This document shows positions 29,021 to 38,728 of a stretch of 64,000 nucleotides of DNA, in pieces. The stretch covers positions 1,106,001-1,170,000 of the forward strand of contig NZ_CP125378.1 of NCBI RefSeq assembly GCF_034008635.1, read 5' to 3'. Numbering within the stretch: the stretch's first letter is position 1; every line of letters starts with the position of its first letter. Source of the DNA: Pseudomonas sp. P8_229 (GTDB lineage Bacteria; Pseudomonadota; Gammaproteobacteria; Pseudomonadales; Pseudomonadaceae). Made by a program: the position numbers and the translations under genes. Below the pieces are notes generated by a model. The model did no database searches. It had not been told where the DNA came from and saw only the letters and a program-made list of their open reading frames with translations.

Positions 29021-31114
29021 TCAGTCTGGCTTGCCGTTGACCACACCGGCGGTGTTGTCCATCAGGCTCTTGGTCGCTGTTTGCAGGAACGCTTCAAGCT
29101 TGAGCTTCAATTCTGCGGTACGCGGGGCGTCCGGAATGATCTCGGCAGAAGGGTTCGCGCCCAGTTGGTACTGATAGATCTTCGGCGCCATTTCCTTCTC
29201 TTTCGGCAGCACCAGGATCTGGTCGGCAGTCACGATGGCCGTGGTCTGCTCGCTGCCCGACGGCTTGATCACACCGAAACCGGTGTCGCCTGCCGGCAGG
29301 TTGAGCAAGTCGCGGCCCCAGCACTGATGACGCACTTCGCCGCCGAGACGGCCCATGATGGTCGGTACGATGTCGATCTGGGTGCCCACGGTGTGGTCAC
29401 GGGTACCGAACTTCTCCTGAATGCCCGGTGCGATCATCAGCATCGGCACGTTGAAGCGGCCCAGGTCCATTTCGGTGATCTGACGCTCGTTGCCGAAACC
29501 ATGGTCGCCGACAATCACGAACAGGGTTTCCTTGAAGTACGGCTCTTTGCGCGCCTTCTCGAAGAACTGACCCAGTGCCCAGTCGGCGTAACGCATGGCG
29601 GTCAGGTGTTCGTTGAGCGTGCCGCGATCGGTCACGCGCTCGACCGGCAATGGCGTCGGCAAGGCGTACGGCGTGTGGTTGGACAGGGTTTGCAGCAGCG
29701 CGTAGAACGGCTTGCCGTTTTCCCGCGCCTTCAGTTCCACCAGACCGCGGTCGAACATGTCCTGGTCGGACACGCCCCAGGTCGGATCAGAGAACACCGG
29801 GTTGACGAAGTCGTTACGGCCAACGAAGTTGGTCATGCCCTGGTTGCTGAAGAAGCCCGACTGGTTGTCCCAGGCGAAGTCACCGTTGTAGACGTAGACG
29901 TCGTCATACTTGCGCGCGCTGAGCAGTTGCGGCAGGCCGGAGAGCTTGTGGCTGCCTTCCGGGGTCTGCATCAGGTATTCGAAACCCGGCAGGTTCGGGA
30001 AGCACGCCATGGTAGCGAACATACCCTGGTGGGTATGGGTGCCGTTGGAGAAGAAACGGTCGAACAGCAGGCCTTCCTTCGACAGTTTGTCGAGGTACGG
30101 CGTGATGTTGCCCGGCGCGCCCAGGGCGCCCACCGAGTGACCGGCCATGCTTTCCATCAGGATCACGACCACGTTCTTGATCGGCAGGGTCTTGTCGGCA
30201 GGTGGCGTGTAGTCACGACGCACGGCAGCGATGTCGGCATCGACCAGTTTGTCGTCCGGCATCACCAGCATCTCGCGCACGACTTTCTGCGCTTGTTCCT
30301 GCGGCAGCGTGGCTTTCCAGATGTTGTTGCGATCTTCGCCCATGCGGTCCTTGGCGGCCGCAATCAGCGACAGTGTGCCGTTGAGGCCGAGCTGGTTGGC
30401 GAAGTTCGATTCGGTGGTGTACACGTCACCCCAGCGCAGCGGCGGGCCCTGACGCAGGGTGCCACGGGCAGCCACCACGCAGATCAGCAGGCAGACCACG
30501 AACACCGCGAGGCGGGTGTACCACGGCGCCACCTGACGGGTGCCGACGTTGCCGCCACTGAACGGACCGCGTGGACGGGTCGCGCGGTCGGCGCCCTTGA
30601 AGGCCAGGGTCAGGATCACAGTGCCAACGGCCCACGCCAGCAGGTAGCGCACCACCGGAAAACCGTACCAGAGCATGCTCATTACGGTTTTCGGGTCTTC
30701 CTTCACGTACTGGAACACCAGGCCGTTGAGGCGCTGGTGAAACTCGCGGTAGAAGTCCATTTCCATCAGGCCGAGGAACAGCGCGATACTGGATGCAACG
30801 GTCAGCCACAGACGGAAGAAGCCGCGAGCAGCCATCGCCCGCGCACTGAACAGTGCCAGCAGCAGCGGAACGCAGATGTAGACCACCAGGCGCAGGTCGA
30901 AACGCAGGCCGTTGGCGAAGGCTTCGAGGAAGGTCGAAGCCGGGGTGTCGAGGATCATCTCGCGGTTGTAGACCAGCAGCGCGAGGCGCAGCACGGAAAA
31001 CATCACCATCATGACCAGGGCACACAACAGTGTGTAGGCCAGATGCGATTTGACGGTCGGTTGCAGCAGGCGAGTGGAAGATCGCTGCTGATTCAGGGCG
31101 TCCGGGTTTGCCAT
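29021..31114 (-). CDS. LTA synthase family sulfatase-fold membrane protein
   Basis: A 697-residue protein with about five N-terminal membrane helices (within 20-210) followed by a periplasmic sulfatase-like domain (about 290-640). The catalytic region shows VVVILMESMAGHSVG and then FFSNGTHTHQGMFATM, where the Thr is the likely nucleophile. FVIVGDHGFGN carries metal ligands. The family transfers phosphoglycerol or phosphoethanolamine groups to lipids or glucans, as OpgB and LtaS do. In Gram-negative bacteria it most likely decorates periplasmic glucans or lipid A (inference). Confidence 0.85.
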   Translation of the reverse strand: MANPDALNQQRSSTRLLQPTVKSHLAYTLLCALVMMVMFSVLRLALLVYNREMILDTPASTFLEAFANGLRFDLRLVVYICVPLLLALFSARAMAARGFFRLWLTVASSIALFLGLMEMDFYREFHQRLNGLVFQYVKEDPKTVMSMLWYGFPVVRYLLAWAVGTVILTLAFKGADRATRPRGPFSGGNVGTRQVAPWYTRLAVFVVCLLICVVAARGTLRQGPPLRWGDVYTTESNFANQLGLNGTLSLIAAAKDRMGEDRNNIWKATLPQEQAQKVVREMLVMPDDKLVDADIAAVRRDYTPPADKTLPIKNVVVILMESMAGHSVGALGAPGNITPYLDKLSKEGLLFDRFFSNGTHTHQGMFATMACFPNLPGFEYLMQTPEGSHKLSGLPQLLSARKYDDVYVYNGDFAWDNQSGFFSNQGMTNFVGRNDFVNPVFSDPTWGVSDQDMFDRGLVELKARENGKPFYALLQTLSNHTPYALPTPLPVERVTDRGTLNEHLTAMRYADWALGQFFEKARKEPYFKETLFVIVGDHGFGNERQITEMDLGRFNVPMLMIAPGIQEKFGTRDHTVGTQIDIVPTIMGRLGGEVRHQCWGRDLLNLPAGDTGFGVIKPSGSEQTTAIVTADQILVLPKEKEMAPKIYQYQLGANPSAEIIPDAPRTAELKLKLEAFLQTATKSLMDNTAGVVNGKPD

Positions 31115-31376
31115 GTCGTTTTAGGACCCATTGGAAGTTGAAGTTGCAAAATACAGCTGCGCCATGCCCTCTATTGGCCTATCCAGGCCCCGGGGCGTGC
31201 GCGGTGCGCAAATGTTGCACGATCAACGGCAGCATTGCCATTGATTACTGCCCCACTGCCCGACTCTTTCATACCGGCTGCCGCATAGGGACGACGTGAA
31301 TTGCGCGGGCGAATTGTCTGGAACGCTTTGTGAAAATTTCGTTCAACGCATATCTGGAAACACAATATAGCGACAA
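31115..31376. other. Leader region of the LtaS-like gene
   Basis: About 260 bases between the LtaS-like start and a terminator. It presumably carries the promoter of the LtaS-like gene on the minus strand. No motif stood out and no ORF is convincing. Confidence 0.5.
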
Positions 31377-31409
31377 AACAAAAACGCCCCGAATCGATCG
31401 GGGCGTTTT
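31377..31409 (-). terminator. Rho-independent terminator
   Basis: A perfect AAAACGCCCC/GGGGCGTTTT stem with a 9-base loop lies directly after the START-domain gene, with a T-rich tail on the minus strand. Confidence 0.88.
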
Positions 31410-31425
31410 GCGCAAAGCGCGAGGA

Positions 31426-32031
31426 TTACTTCTCGGCGCGTTCTTTCAGGGATTTAAGGGTGTTGAACGGCGCGTCGACCACAAACTTGTTGGCAATCAT
31501 GCTCGGCACGCTGCCGCCTGGCTCGGTGTGTACCTGATAAGTCACTTCGACCTGATCACCTTTGGGCACGAACTTCCAGAAACCTTTGACCTGGGCGACA
31601 CGGACAAAGCCTTTCTCTTCGGGAATGTACTTCGGTACGCCTTCGAGGTTGCGGGTCAGGCTGCCATCGGCACCTTCAACGGTGGTGATGTGCAGCACCG
31701 AATCACGCGGAGTCACTGGCCACGGCGTATTGAACTGGGTGTAGGTCCAGCTCTGATCGCCTTCATGCTTGAGCAGCTTCTGGGTCTTGCACTCGTGAAT
31801 CCAGGCGCAAGCTGCGGACACGTCTTCCTGCAAGGCACGCAGTTTGGCAACGGTGGTCTTCATCAGGGCAACACCCTGATAGGACTTGTAATCGGAACCC
31901 GGCACTTCGGCCAGCGAGACCTTGATCCCGTCCTGCTCCTTGGCGACTTTCCAGTCCTCGGCCTGAGCAACCGAAGTGGCCAGCACGGCCGTCAAACCAC
32001 ACAACACAGCGATACGATGCAGCGAACCCAT
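31426..32031 (-). CDS. Secreted START-domain protein
   Basis: A 201-residue protein with a signal peptide (LHRIAVLCGLTAVLATSVAQA). The mature part resembles START/SRPBCC lipid-binding domains (LEGVPKYIPEEKGFVRV, GFWKFVPKGDQVEVTYQVHTEPGG). It could bind a lipid or hydrophobic ligand in the periplasm. AAGGA lies upstream of ATG 32031. A terminator follows. Confidence 0.85.
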   Translation of the reverse strand: MGSLHRIAVLCGLTAVLATSVAQAEDWKVAKEQDGIKVSLAEVPGSDYKSYQGVALMKTTVAKLRALQEDVSAACAWIHECKTQKLLKHEGDQSWTYTQFNTPWPVTPRDSVLHITTVEGADGSLTRNLEGVPKYIPEEKGFVRVAQVKGFWKFVPKGDQVEVTYQVHTEPGGSVPSMIANKFVVDAPFNTLKSLKERAEK

Positions 32032-32072
32032 AGTCTTATTCCTTATTGTTGAAGTTCCGTTCGTTTGACACA

Positions 32073-32327
32073 TCACGCCGCTGTCATCTGCTCCCACCAG
32101 CCGATCAGTTTGATCGCTTCTTCCGAGCTGCTGCCACAGACTTCGACATCAGCCGCGAAGCCGGAACAGACCGCCGGACGCTCCGGTTGACCGAAAATAT
32201 TGCACAGGTTTTCGACCGACAGCTGCACGCAACGTTCGCCGGCGGGTTTGCCATTGGGCATGCCCGGAATGGCAGAACTGATGGAAGGGGCAATACAGCA
32301 AGCGCCACAGCCTTCACGGCATTTCAT
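32073..32327 (-). CDS. YkgJ-type cysteine cluster protein
   Basis: An 84-residue protein starting MKCREGCGACCIAP, with four clustered Cys at the N-terminus and further Cys at RCVQL, LCNIF, VCSGF and VCGSS. This is the pattern of the YkgJ zinc- or iron-cluster family (function unknown). The ATG at 32327 is preferred over a TTG three codons upstream, because GAGGA lies ten bases before it. Confidence 0.85.
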   Translation of the reverse strand: MKCREGCGACCIAPSISSAIPGMPNGKPAGERCVQLSVENLCNIFGQPERPAVCSGFAADVEVCGSSSEEAIKLIGWWEQMTAA

Positions 32328-32492
32328 GACGAGCAAGTCCTCGCGACGGGCAATGTGTTAAAGAGACACGGACAGAGTAACCGCTAAAACGGTTGTTTCA
32401 AATTCCCTGAACCGGGGTTTTTACCGATAACTGAATGTGACTGACCAGTCTCCGACAAAGCGTCTGGTCTGCGGGTCACGGATCGATTGAAT

Positions 32493-32987
32493 TTACTGCT
32501 TGAACTCGAAATCCAGCGCTGCGCCTTCGACTTCGCGGCGTTCTTCGTTGCGCAGTTGCAACTGCATTTCGTTGCTGAGCAGACGGCCGTTGAGCTGGAA
32601 TCCGCTGTTCTTCTCGCCAAACATCTGCGGCAGGATCGCGTCGTGTTTGGGCATCGGCACGGTACCGGCCGGTTTGAGCTGCTGGACCATGTCCTTGGGC
32701 AGGCTCAGATCCAGCTTGGCTGGCGGCAATCTGGTTTTCACCACCTCACTGGCCGGTTTCGACTTGGAAGCGACCGGAGGCCGTTTCTTCACCGGGGCGG
32801 TTTTCTTCTGCTGGGCCTTTTTATCCTGAGCATTCTTATCTGCTGCGGCTTTTTTGCTGGCGACCGCTTTGCTCACCGGGGCAGACGTTGCGGTTTTTTC
32901 CTGAACGGCGGCTGCCAAGACACCGGGCACGTGGCCCATCGTCAACACACCAAGCAAAATCCAGGCGGCAGGAAAAATCGCTTTCAT
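32493..32987 (-). CDS. Secreted Lys/Ala-rich hypothetical protein
   Basis: A 164-residue protein with a signal peptide (MKAIFPAAWILLGVLTMG...VLAA). A low-complexity Lys/Ala/Pro-rich linker (about 30-85) follows, then a short conserved C-terminus (LPPAKLDLSLPKDMVQQL, NEMQLQLRNEERREVEG). It has no recognisable enzymatic domain. Proteins of this make-up are sometimes mislabelled translation initiation factor 2. A periplasmic, perhaps envelope-bound role is likely. Confidence 0.7.
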   Translation of the reverse strand: MKAIFPAAWILLGVLTMGHVPGVLAAAVQEKTATSAPVSKAVASKKAAADKNAQDKKAQQKKTAPVKKRPPVASKSKPASEVVKTRLPPAKLDLSLPKDMVQQLKPAGTVPMPKHDAILPQMFGEKNSGFQLNGRLLSNEMQLQLRNEERREVEGAALDFEFKQ

Positions 32988-33065
32988 GAACCCAACAACA
33001 CTAACGGCAGAGGGCCATATGCTCGCTTGTTGAGCGTCACAAGACAAGCACGACGCACCGCTCGT

Positions 33066-34505
33066 TCAAAATCCGCCAGCAGTTTCCTGGCACAGTTGAG
33101 TCGCCAGTAAACCGAGGGTCATCAGCGCCCTTTCCGCCTCGCGATTCCACGGTGTGCCGCAATTGAGGCGGATACAGTGATTGAACTGCTCGGTATTACT
33201 GAAGATCAGCCCCGGCGCGATGCTGATGCCCTGCTGCAATGCGCGCACGTGCAATTCCTGGGTATTGACCCTGCCCGGCAGACTCACCCAGAGGATGAAA
33301 CCGCCGGTGGGCCGGGTCATTTGCGTGCCTTCGGGGAAGTACTGCTGCACCGCCAGCTGGAAGGCGCTGAGGTTTTTTCGGTATTCCTGGCGGATGTACC
33401 GTAAATGCCGGTCATAACCGCCATTTTCCAGATAAGCGGCTATCGCCATTTGCGTCACGCTGCACGCCGAGTGCGTGGTGAACGTCTGCAGGCGCTGGAT
33501 TTCCTGCTGATACTTGCCGGCAATCATCCAGCCGACACGCACTCCCGGCGACAACGTTTTGGAGAAGCTCGAGCAGTAGATCACCCGGTCGAGCCGGTCA
33601 TAGGCTTTCAGGGCTTTGGTGCGGCCCTGTTCGAACATCAATTCGCCATAGATGTCATCTTCGACAATCTGGATATCGAAGTCCGAGGCCAGACGCAGCA
33701 ATTGTTTCTGCCGCTCTTCGGGCATGGTGCCGCCCAGTGGATTACTCAGTCGCGTGGTCAGCACCAGCGCCTTGATCGACCATTGGTTGGCGGCCAGTTG
33801 CAAAGCCTCAAGGCTCATGCCGGTGGCTGGATCGCTGGGAATCTCGATCACTTTCAGGCCCAGCAGGTCGGCCAGTTGCAGCAAGCCGTAATAGGTCGGC
33901 GACTCGGCGGCAATCAGGTCACCCGGACGGGTCAACACGCGCAACGACATCTGCAACGCATCGACACAACCGTGGGTAATCACCACTTCTGACGGATCGA
34001 CCACGACGCCGGCGTCGCGCATGCGGATAGCCACTTGCCGGCGCAACGGTTCAAAACCGGGGCTGAACATGTAACTGAATGCCCGCGGGCTATGGAAACG
34101 GGTGACTTTGGCCAATTGCTGATGCAGGGCGCGAACCGGCAAATATTCGACACTCGGCACCGCCGCGCCCAAGGGAAATACGCCTTCGCGACGCGATTCG
34201 ACCAACACTTGCTGAATGATGCTGGCGCGAGTGACCAGCCCTGGCCGTTCGACCCGGGCGATATCCGGCGTCGGCGCCGTCAGCGCCGGTGTCTGGTGCA
34301 CGTAGTAACCGGACTGCGGCCGCGCACGGATCAGGCCCTGGTCTTCGAGATTGGCGTAAGCCTGCAACACCGTCGCATGGCTGACATTGAGCTGCGAACT
34401 CATCTTGCGCACCGACGGCACGCGTTCCCCGGGCTGATAGACGCCACGGCGGATGTCTTCAGCCAGTTGTTGAGCAATACGTTGGTAGAGCAAGAGATTG
34501 GTCAT
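33066..34505 (-). CDS. MocR-type PLP-dependent transcriptional regulator (GntR + aminotransferase)
   Basis: The 479 residues hold an N-terminal GntR winged helix (about 1-75: QLAEDIRRGVYQPGERVPSVRKM) fused to a fold-type-I aminotransferase domain. The PLP Lys lies in CSSFSKTLSPGVRVG. MocR regulators sense amino acids or vitamin B6 forms and control neighbouring or divergent genes. The target is not clear here, because the next gene upstream is also minus-strand (ompA-like) with about 200 bases between. Confidence 0.9.
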   Translation of the reverse strand: MTNLLLYQRIAQQLAEDIRRGVYQPGERVPSVRKMSSQLNVSHATVLQAYANLEDQGLIRARPQSGYYVHQTPALTAPTPDIARVERPGLVTRASIIQQVLVESRREGVFPLGAAVPSVEYLPVRALHQQLAKVTRFHSPRAFSYMFSPGFEPLRRQVAIRMRDAGVVVDPSEVVITHGCVDALQMSLRVLTRPGDLIAAESPTYYGLLQLADLLGLKVIEIPSDPATGMSLEALQLAANQWSIKALVLTTRLSNPLGGTMPEERQKQLLRLASDFDIQIVEDDIYGELMFEQGRTKALKAYDRLDRVIYCSSFSKTLSPGVRVGWMIAGKYQQEIQRLQTFTTHSACSVTQMAIAAYLENGGYDRHLRYIRQEYRKNLSAFQLAVQQYFPEGTQMTRPTGGFILWVSLPGRVNTQELHVRALQQGISIAPGLIFSNTEQFNHCIRLNCGTPWNREAERALMTLGLLATQLCQETAGGF

Positions 34506-34656
34506 GACGCAGCACTCGATTTCACGGGCATTTTATTCTTGTATGAAACAATACCGGAACAGTTTAGAAGTGTACTGGGACAGTTGCCACTTTAGTCAAC
34601 CATACAGTGCGGTGTCAGCTACAACTGTATGGATTTGCGCGCCAATCGACAGACGT

Positions 34657-34692
34657 AAAAAAGCCCGGCGCTGCATGACAGCCCGGGCTTTC
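34657..34692 (-). terminator. Rho-independent terminator after ompA-like gene
   Basis: An AAGCCCGG/CCGGGCTT stem with a run of T on the minus strand, 15 bases past the ompA-like stop. Confidence 0.85.
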
Positions 34693-34706
34693 CAGAGACG
34701 CAGCCC

Positions 34707-35519
34707 TCAGCGGGCGGCGCCGAGCTGGCCTTTTTCGTCGGAGAACACAATTTCCACCCGACGATTCTGTGCCCGCCCGCGCTCGGAAGCGTTGGCGTCC
34801 ACCGGGTACTCGTCGCCGTAACCTTCGACCTGAATGCGCTTGTCCTCGATGCCGAGGTCCATCAGCACATCGGCCACCGCTTGTGCGCGATCACGCGACA
34901 GCTTGAGGTTTTCCTGTTTGCCGCCGGTGCTGTCGGTGTAGCCCTCGATACGCACCACGCGTTTCGGGTTGAGCTGCAGGAACTGCACAATTTTCAACAC
35001 TACGCGGTTAGCCGAGTTCTTCAGCTCCGCTTCGCCGGTGTCGAACAGCACATCGCCGAGGGTCATCACCAGGCCGCGATCGGTCTGAGTAGTGGCCAGC
35101 GCGACGATCTGCTCTTCGAGCCACTTGCCCTGCTGCTGCACGCTCAGCAGTTTGGACTCGCGAAGGGCCAGTTGCAGGCGCTGGCGTTCCAGCTCGAGCT
35201 TCGCCGCACGCTCTTCGTTGAGCACCAGAGTGGTGTGCTCGCGGGCGATTTCGCTGTAGCGCTGGCTCAGGTAAGCGTAATGCGCAACGTCCCAGCCGCT
35301 GCCCCAATAGGTCGACAGCCGATCGGCCCGGGCCAGCGACTCACCCGCGCGGATCACGTCTTTCGGCGCGATGCGCAGCACGTTGGAGTCTTCCTTGACC
35401 TTCTGGAAGTCGCTGCTGGCCTGCTGCAGGGCGGCTTCGCTGTGTTGGCCGGCGCAGCCGTAGAGGCTCGCGCAACCGGCCAGAATCAGTCCGCCGAGGG
35501 CTTTTGACTTGAGGTTCAT
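34707..35519 (-). CDS. OmpA family lipoprotein with DUF4398-like N-terminus
   Basis: A 270-residue lipoprotein (lipobox LYGC, Cys22). A coiled-coil/DUF4398-like region is followed by an OmpA peptidoglycan-binding domain (about 155-262, with LFDTGEAELK, IEGYTDSTG and QNRRVEIVFSD). It should tether the outer membrane to peptidoglycan. Its ATG overlaps the stop of the preceding DUF4398 lipoprotein gene (4 bases), so the two are translationally coupled. Confidence 0.9.
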   Translation of the reverse strand: MNLKSKALGGLILAGCASLYGCAGQHSEAALQQASSDFQKVKEDSNVLRIAPKDVIRAGESLARADRLSTYWGSGWDVAHYAYLSQRYSEIAREHTTLVLNEERAAKLELERQRLQLALRESKLLSVQQQGKWLEEQIVALATTQTDRGLVMTLGDVLFDTGEAELKNSANRVVLKIVQFLQLNPKRVVRIEGYTDSTGGKQENLKLSRDRAQAVADVLMDLGIEDKRIQVEGYGDEYPVDANASERGRAQNRRVEIVFSDEKGQLGAAR

Positions 35520-35872
35520 TGGGCATCTCCCAGTTGCTTGCGCAGACGGATGATGCGGGTGTTCAGCACATTCAATTGCTCTTCGCTCTTTTGCGTCAGC
35601 ACTTTGGCTTCGGCCAGACGCGCATCCAGCTCGGCCTGCTCGGAACGCATGCGCGCGTTCTTGAACGACTCATCGGCCATGTTGCCCTTGGCCCGGTTGA
35701 ACTTGTCTTCGGCCAGTTTCATTTCCGGCATTTCATCGGCGGTCGCACCCACGGCCTTGGCCTGGGCGATGGCCTGCTCGGTCAGACGCATTTGTTCATT
35801 GGGTGCCGGATCGTTGGCGCAGCCGGCCAGGGCCAGAACGGCCATGGCCGCGAAAAGAGGTCGAATACTCAC
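35516..35872 (-). CDS. DUF4398 lipoprotein
   Basis: A 118-residue lipoprotein with lipobox LAGC (Cys18). The mature part is a long predicted coiled coil (about 60-115) rich in Glu, Lys and Arg. It is coupled to the OmpA-like gene by a 4-base overlap and probably works with it in the envelope. It lies ten bases after the solute-binding protein gene. Confidence 0.85.
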   Translation of the reverse strand: MSIRPLFAAMAVLALAGCANDPAPNEQMRLTEQAIAQAKAVGATADEMPEMKLAEDKFNRAKGNMADESFKNARMRSEQAELDARLAEAKVLTQKSEEQLNVLNTRIIRLRKQLGDAQ

Positions 35873-35881
35873 TAAGAATCC

Positions 35882-36703
35882 CTACTGTTTTGGGGCACTG
35901 ACAGATGGCTGCGGCTGTTGCTGCTGCGCCTTCCAGCGCTCGATGTTGCGTTGCAGCGCGGCTTCGGTCAGTCCGGACGCGGGCAATTCTGTCATCTTTT
36001 TAGCGAGCTGTCCGCGCAACCACGGATCGTTGCAGGCCGAGTTGTGCGAAACCGCGAGGAACAGGCCCGGTCGGTCGATCGGTTGCTCGAAGGCCAGCAG
36101 GTCATTGGCCATGCCCAATGCCTGCGCGGCAGCCATGCCCGAGTAGCGCCCGGCGAGTACATATTCCACTTCACCCAGCAGAAGTTTCTGAAAGGCCTGA
36201 GTGATGTTTGCCGTGCGCGTCAGGGTCAGATTCTGCTCGGCGAAAGTACCGAATTCGTGAGTCATTCGAGACTTTTCCGACAGTCCGCCAGTGTGCCCGT
36301 GCAGGTCTTTGGCTTCGCGGTAGATCAGCGTCGAGCCTTTGCGCGTCCACACCAGGTAGTCGTTTTCCAGCAGTGGCGGATAGATGTAGTCGAGGTTTTC
36401 CAGCTCGTTGAACATCAGCGGCGTGTCGGCCAGCATGTCCATGCGCCCACTGCGCACCTCATCGAGGGCCTGCGCGCGTTTGCCGGCGTAAAGCAGCTCG
36501 ACCTTGATGCCGAGGTCCTTGGCCACTTGCTGCAACAGGTCGGCACTGGCGCCGATCAACTGTTTAGGGTTCTGCGGGTCCTGCCACAGGTACGGCGGTG
36601 CGTCCGGGCTGCCGGTAACGACGAGGCGCTCGCATTTGCCGGCAGCCGCAGCCATCCCCGGCAAGAGGATCAATCCCAATAACAACCTGCGGCGCAGATC
36701 CAT
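35882..36703 (-). CDS. Periplasmic solute-binding protein (SBP_bac_3 type)
   Basis: A protein of about 273 residues with a signal peptide (LLLGLILLPGMAAAA). The pattern of family 3 amino-acid-like binding proteins follows (LVVTGSPDAPPYLW, LIGASADLLQQVAKDLG, GRMDMLADTPLMFNE). No ABC permease genes are adjacent, so it may be a stand-alone sensor or polar amino acid binder. I choose ATG 36703. A GTG five codons upstream (36718) is possible. It appears to be the first gene of a three-gene unit with the DUF4398 and OmpA-like lipoproteins. Confidence 0.82.
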   Translation of the reverse strand: MDLRRRLLLGLILLPGMAAAAGKCERLVVTGSPDAPPYLWQDPQNPKQLIGASADLLQQVAKDLGIKVELLYAGKRAQALDEVRSGRMDMLADTPLMFNELENLDYIYPPLLENDYLVWTRKGSTLIYREAKDLHGHTGGLSEKSRMTHEFGTFAEQNLTLTRTANITQAFQKLLLGEVEYVLAGRYSGMAAAQALGMANDLLAFEQPIDRPGLFLAVSHNSACNDPWLRGQLAKKMTELPASGLTEAALQRNIERWKAQQQQPQPSVSAPKQ

Positions 36704-36731
36704 GGCAACACGCTCCACTCAAATCCGAAAC

Positions 36732-36765
36732 AAAAAAAAGCCCGACCAGAAGGCCGGGCTCTTTA
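36732..36765 (-). terminator. Rho-independent terminator after etfA
   Basis: An AGCCCGG/CCGGGCT-type stem lies just after etfA, with eight T at its 3' side on the minus strand. Confidence 0.85.
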
Positions 36766-36782
36766 TAAGTGAAGCCGCCGGA

Positions 36783-37712
36783 TTAGACCAGCTTCTCCAG
36801 CTCAGGGACTGCTTCGAACAGATCCGCCACCAGGCCGTAATCGGCCACCTGGAAGATCGGCGCTTCTTCGTCCTTGTTGATCGCAACGATCACCTTGGAG
36901 TCTTTCATGCCGGCCAGGTGCTGAATCGCGCCGGAGATACCGACGGCGATGTACAGCTGAGGCGCAACGATCTTGCCGGTCTGACCGACCTGCATGTCGT
37001 TCGGAACGAAACCTGCGTCGACCGCGGCGCGCGAAGCACCGACGGCAGCGCCCAGCTTGTCGGCCAGGGCGTACAGGTGTTTGAAGTTGTCGCCGTTCTG
37101 CATGCCGCGGCCGCCGGAAACGACGATCTTGGCAGCAGTCAGTTCAGGACGATCGGACTTGGCCAGTTCTTCGCTGACGAAGCTGGAAGTGCCGGCGTCG
37201 TGCGCAGCAGCAACCGCTTCAACAGCAGCCGAACCACCTTCAGCAGCAACCGGGTCGAAACCGGTGGCACGTACGGTGATCACTTTGATTGGAGCAGTCG
37301 ACTGCACGGTAGCGATGGCGTTACCGGCGTAGATCGGGCGCTTGAAGGTGTCAGCGCTTTCCACCGAGATGATCTCGGAGATCTGGTCAACGTCCAGTGC
37401 AGCGGCTACGCGCGGCAGGATGTTTTTGCCGTTGGAAGTGGCGGCAGCCAGGATGTGGCTGTAACCCTTGCCCAGCTCAGCAACCAGCGGAGCAACGTTT
37501 TCTGGCAACTGATGCGCGTAAGCGGCATTGTCAGCATTCAGGACTTTACTCACACCAGCGATTTTTGCCGCAGCTTCAGCCACGGCGCCAGCGCCTTGAC
37601 CTGCAACCAGCACGTGGATGTCGCCGCCGATTTTGGCAGCAGCAGCAACAGTGTTCAGCGTGGCCGGGGCCAGCACTTTGTTGTCGTGTTCAGCAATAAC
37701 CAAGATAGTCAT
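36783..37712 (-). CDS. etfA: Electron transfer flavoprotein subunit alpha
   Basis: A 309-residue FAD-binding subunit. It has the C-terminal signature [17 protein letters not shown] and [16 protein letters not shown]. With EtfB it takes electrons from acyl-CoA and other dehydrogenases and passes them to ETF-ubiquinone oxidoreductase. It starts at the base next to the etfB stop, so translation is coupled. A terminator follows. Confidence 0.95.
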   Translation of the reverse strand: MTILVIAEHDNKVLAPATLNTVAAAAKIGGDIHVLVAGQGAGAVAEAAAKIAGVSKVLNADNAAYAHQLPENVAPLVAELGKGYSHILAAATSNGKNILPRVAAALDVDQISEIISVESADTFKRPIYAGNAIATVQSTAPIKVITVRATGFDPVAAEGGSAAVEAVAAAHDAGTSSFVSEELAKSDRPELTAAKIVVSGGRGMQNGDNFKHLYALADKLGAAVGASRAAVDAGFVPNDMQVGQTGKIVAPQLYIAVGISGAIQHLAGMKDSKVIVAINKDEEAPIFQVADYGLVADLFEAVPELEKLV

Positions 37713-38462
37713 TTAGATTACCTTCGCTTCGTTTTTCAGTTTCTCGACCAGTTCAGCCACCGACTTGACCTTGATGCCCGCGCTGCGTGCAGCCGGCGCT
37801 TCGACTTTCAGGGTCTTGTTGGTGGAAGCGGTGGAAACGCCCAACGCGTCCGGAGTCAGCACTTCGAGAGGCTTCTTCTTGGCTTTCATGATGTTTGGCA
37901 GGGACGCGTAGCGCGGCTCGTTCAAACGCAGGTCGGTGGTGACGATGGCCGGCAGTTTCAGCGAAACGGTCTGCGCGCCGCCGTCGATTTCGCGGGTCAC
38001 GGCAACGCTGTCGCCGGAGACTTCGACTTTCGAGGCGAAAGTGCCCTGACCGTAGCCGCTCAATGCAGCGAGCATCTGACCGGTCTGGTTGTTGTCGCTG
38101 TCGATGGCCTGTTTGCCCAGGATCACCAGTTGAGGCTGTTCCTTGTCGACCACTGCCTTGAGCAGCTTGGCCACGGCCAGCGAAGTCAGGTCTTCAGCGG
38201 ATTCGACGAGGATGGCGCGGTCGGCACCCAGAGCCAGTGCGGTACGCAGCTGTTCCTGAGCGGTGGACGGGCCGATGGAGACGACGACGATTTCAGTCGC
38301 AACACCTTTCTCTTTCAGGCGTACGGCTTCTTCCACTGCGATTTCGCAGAACGGGTTCATCGACATCTTGACGTTGGCGAGATCGACGCCGGAATTGTCC
38401 GCCTTGACGCGAACCTTGACGTTGTAATCCACAACGCGTTTGACAGCTACAAGAACCTTCAT
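37713..38462 (-). CDS. etfB: Electron transfer flavoprotein subunit beta
   Basis: A 249-residue subunit starting [19 protein letters not shown], with the AMP-binding region and [20 protein letters not shown]. It pairs with EtfA. CGAGGAATCC before the ATG gives a good ribosome site. The long upstream region (38463-38987) holds possible operators shared with the divergent etfD gene. Confidence 0.95.
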   Translation of the reverse strand: MKVLVAVKRVVDYNVKVRVKADNSGVDLANVKMSMNPFCEIAVEEAVRLKEKGVATEIVVVSIGPSTAQEQLRTALALGADRAILVESAEDLTSLAVAKLLKAVVDKEQPQLVILGKQAIDSDNNQTGQMLAALSGYGQGTFASKVEVSGDSVAVTREIDGGAQTVSLKLPAIVTTDLRLNEPRYASLPNIMKAKKKPLEVLTPDALGVSTASTNKTLKVEAPAARSAGIKVKSVAELVEKLKNEAKVI

Positions 38463-38532
38463 GGATTCCTCGTTACTCTCCGGTGAAAAGAAAGTCGCCT
38501 AGGCGAACCTGGCGGTTGATGCTCATCGGGCA

Positions 38533-38685
38533 CAAGGGCACCTCTAAAAACGCCGGCTGGGGGCGATGACCGTTCGTCAGTGGTGACCAACAAGTCATGG
38601 ATCTGCACGGTGTGTAAACTGCGCGCCGGACCTGCGCTGCGCATCACCTTCAACTGCCTGTGCCCTGTCTTTAGAGGTGCTCTTG
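38533..38685. repeat. 153-base element with 19-base inverted ends
   Basis: CAAGGGCACCTCTAAAAAC at the left end and the inverted CAAGAGCACCTCTAAAGAC at the right end match at 17 of 19 positions. The interior has no gene. It lies upstream of etfB and could be a small mobile-type element or a regulatory structure. I know of no family name. Confidence 0.5.
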
Positions 38686-38728
38686 AAACCGCCAGTCTGC
38701 CTACGACGAGCGCAAAACCGCCCGTATC

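Noticed and set aside
28856..31141. 761-codon plus-strand open frame
   Set aside because: Antisense to the LtaS-like gene and rich in Gln, His, Arg and Val. No ribosome site or family.
36504..38486. 660-codon plus-strand open frame
   Set aside because: Antisense to etfA and etfB, which are certain genes.
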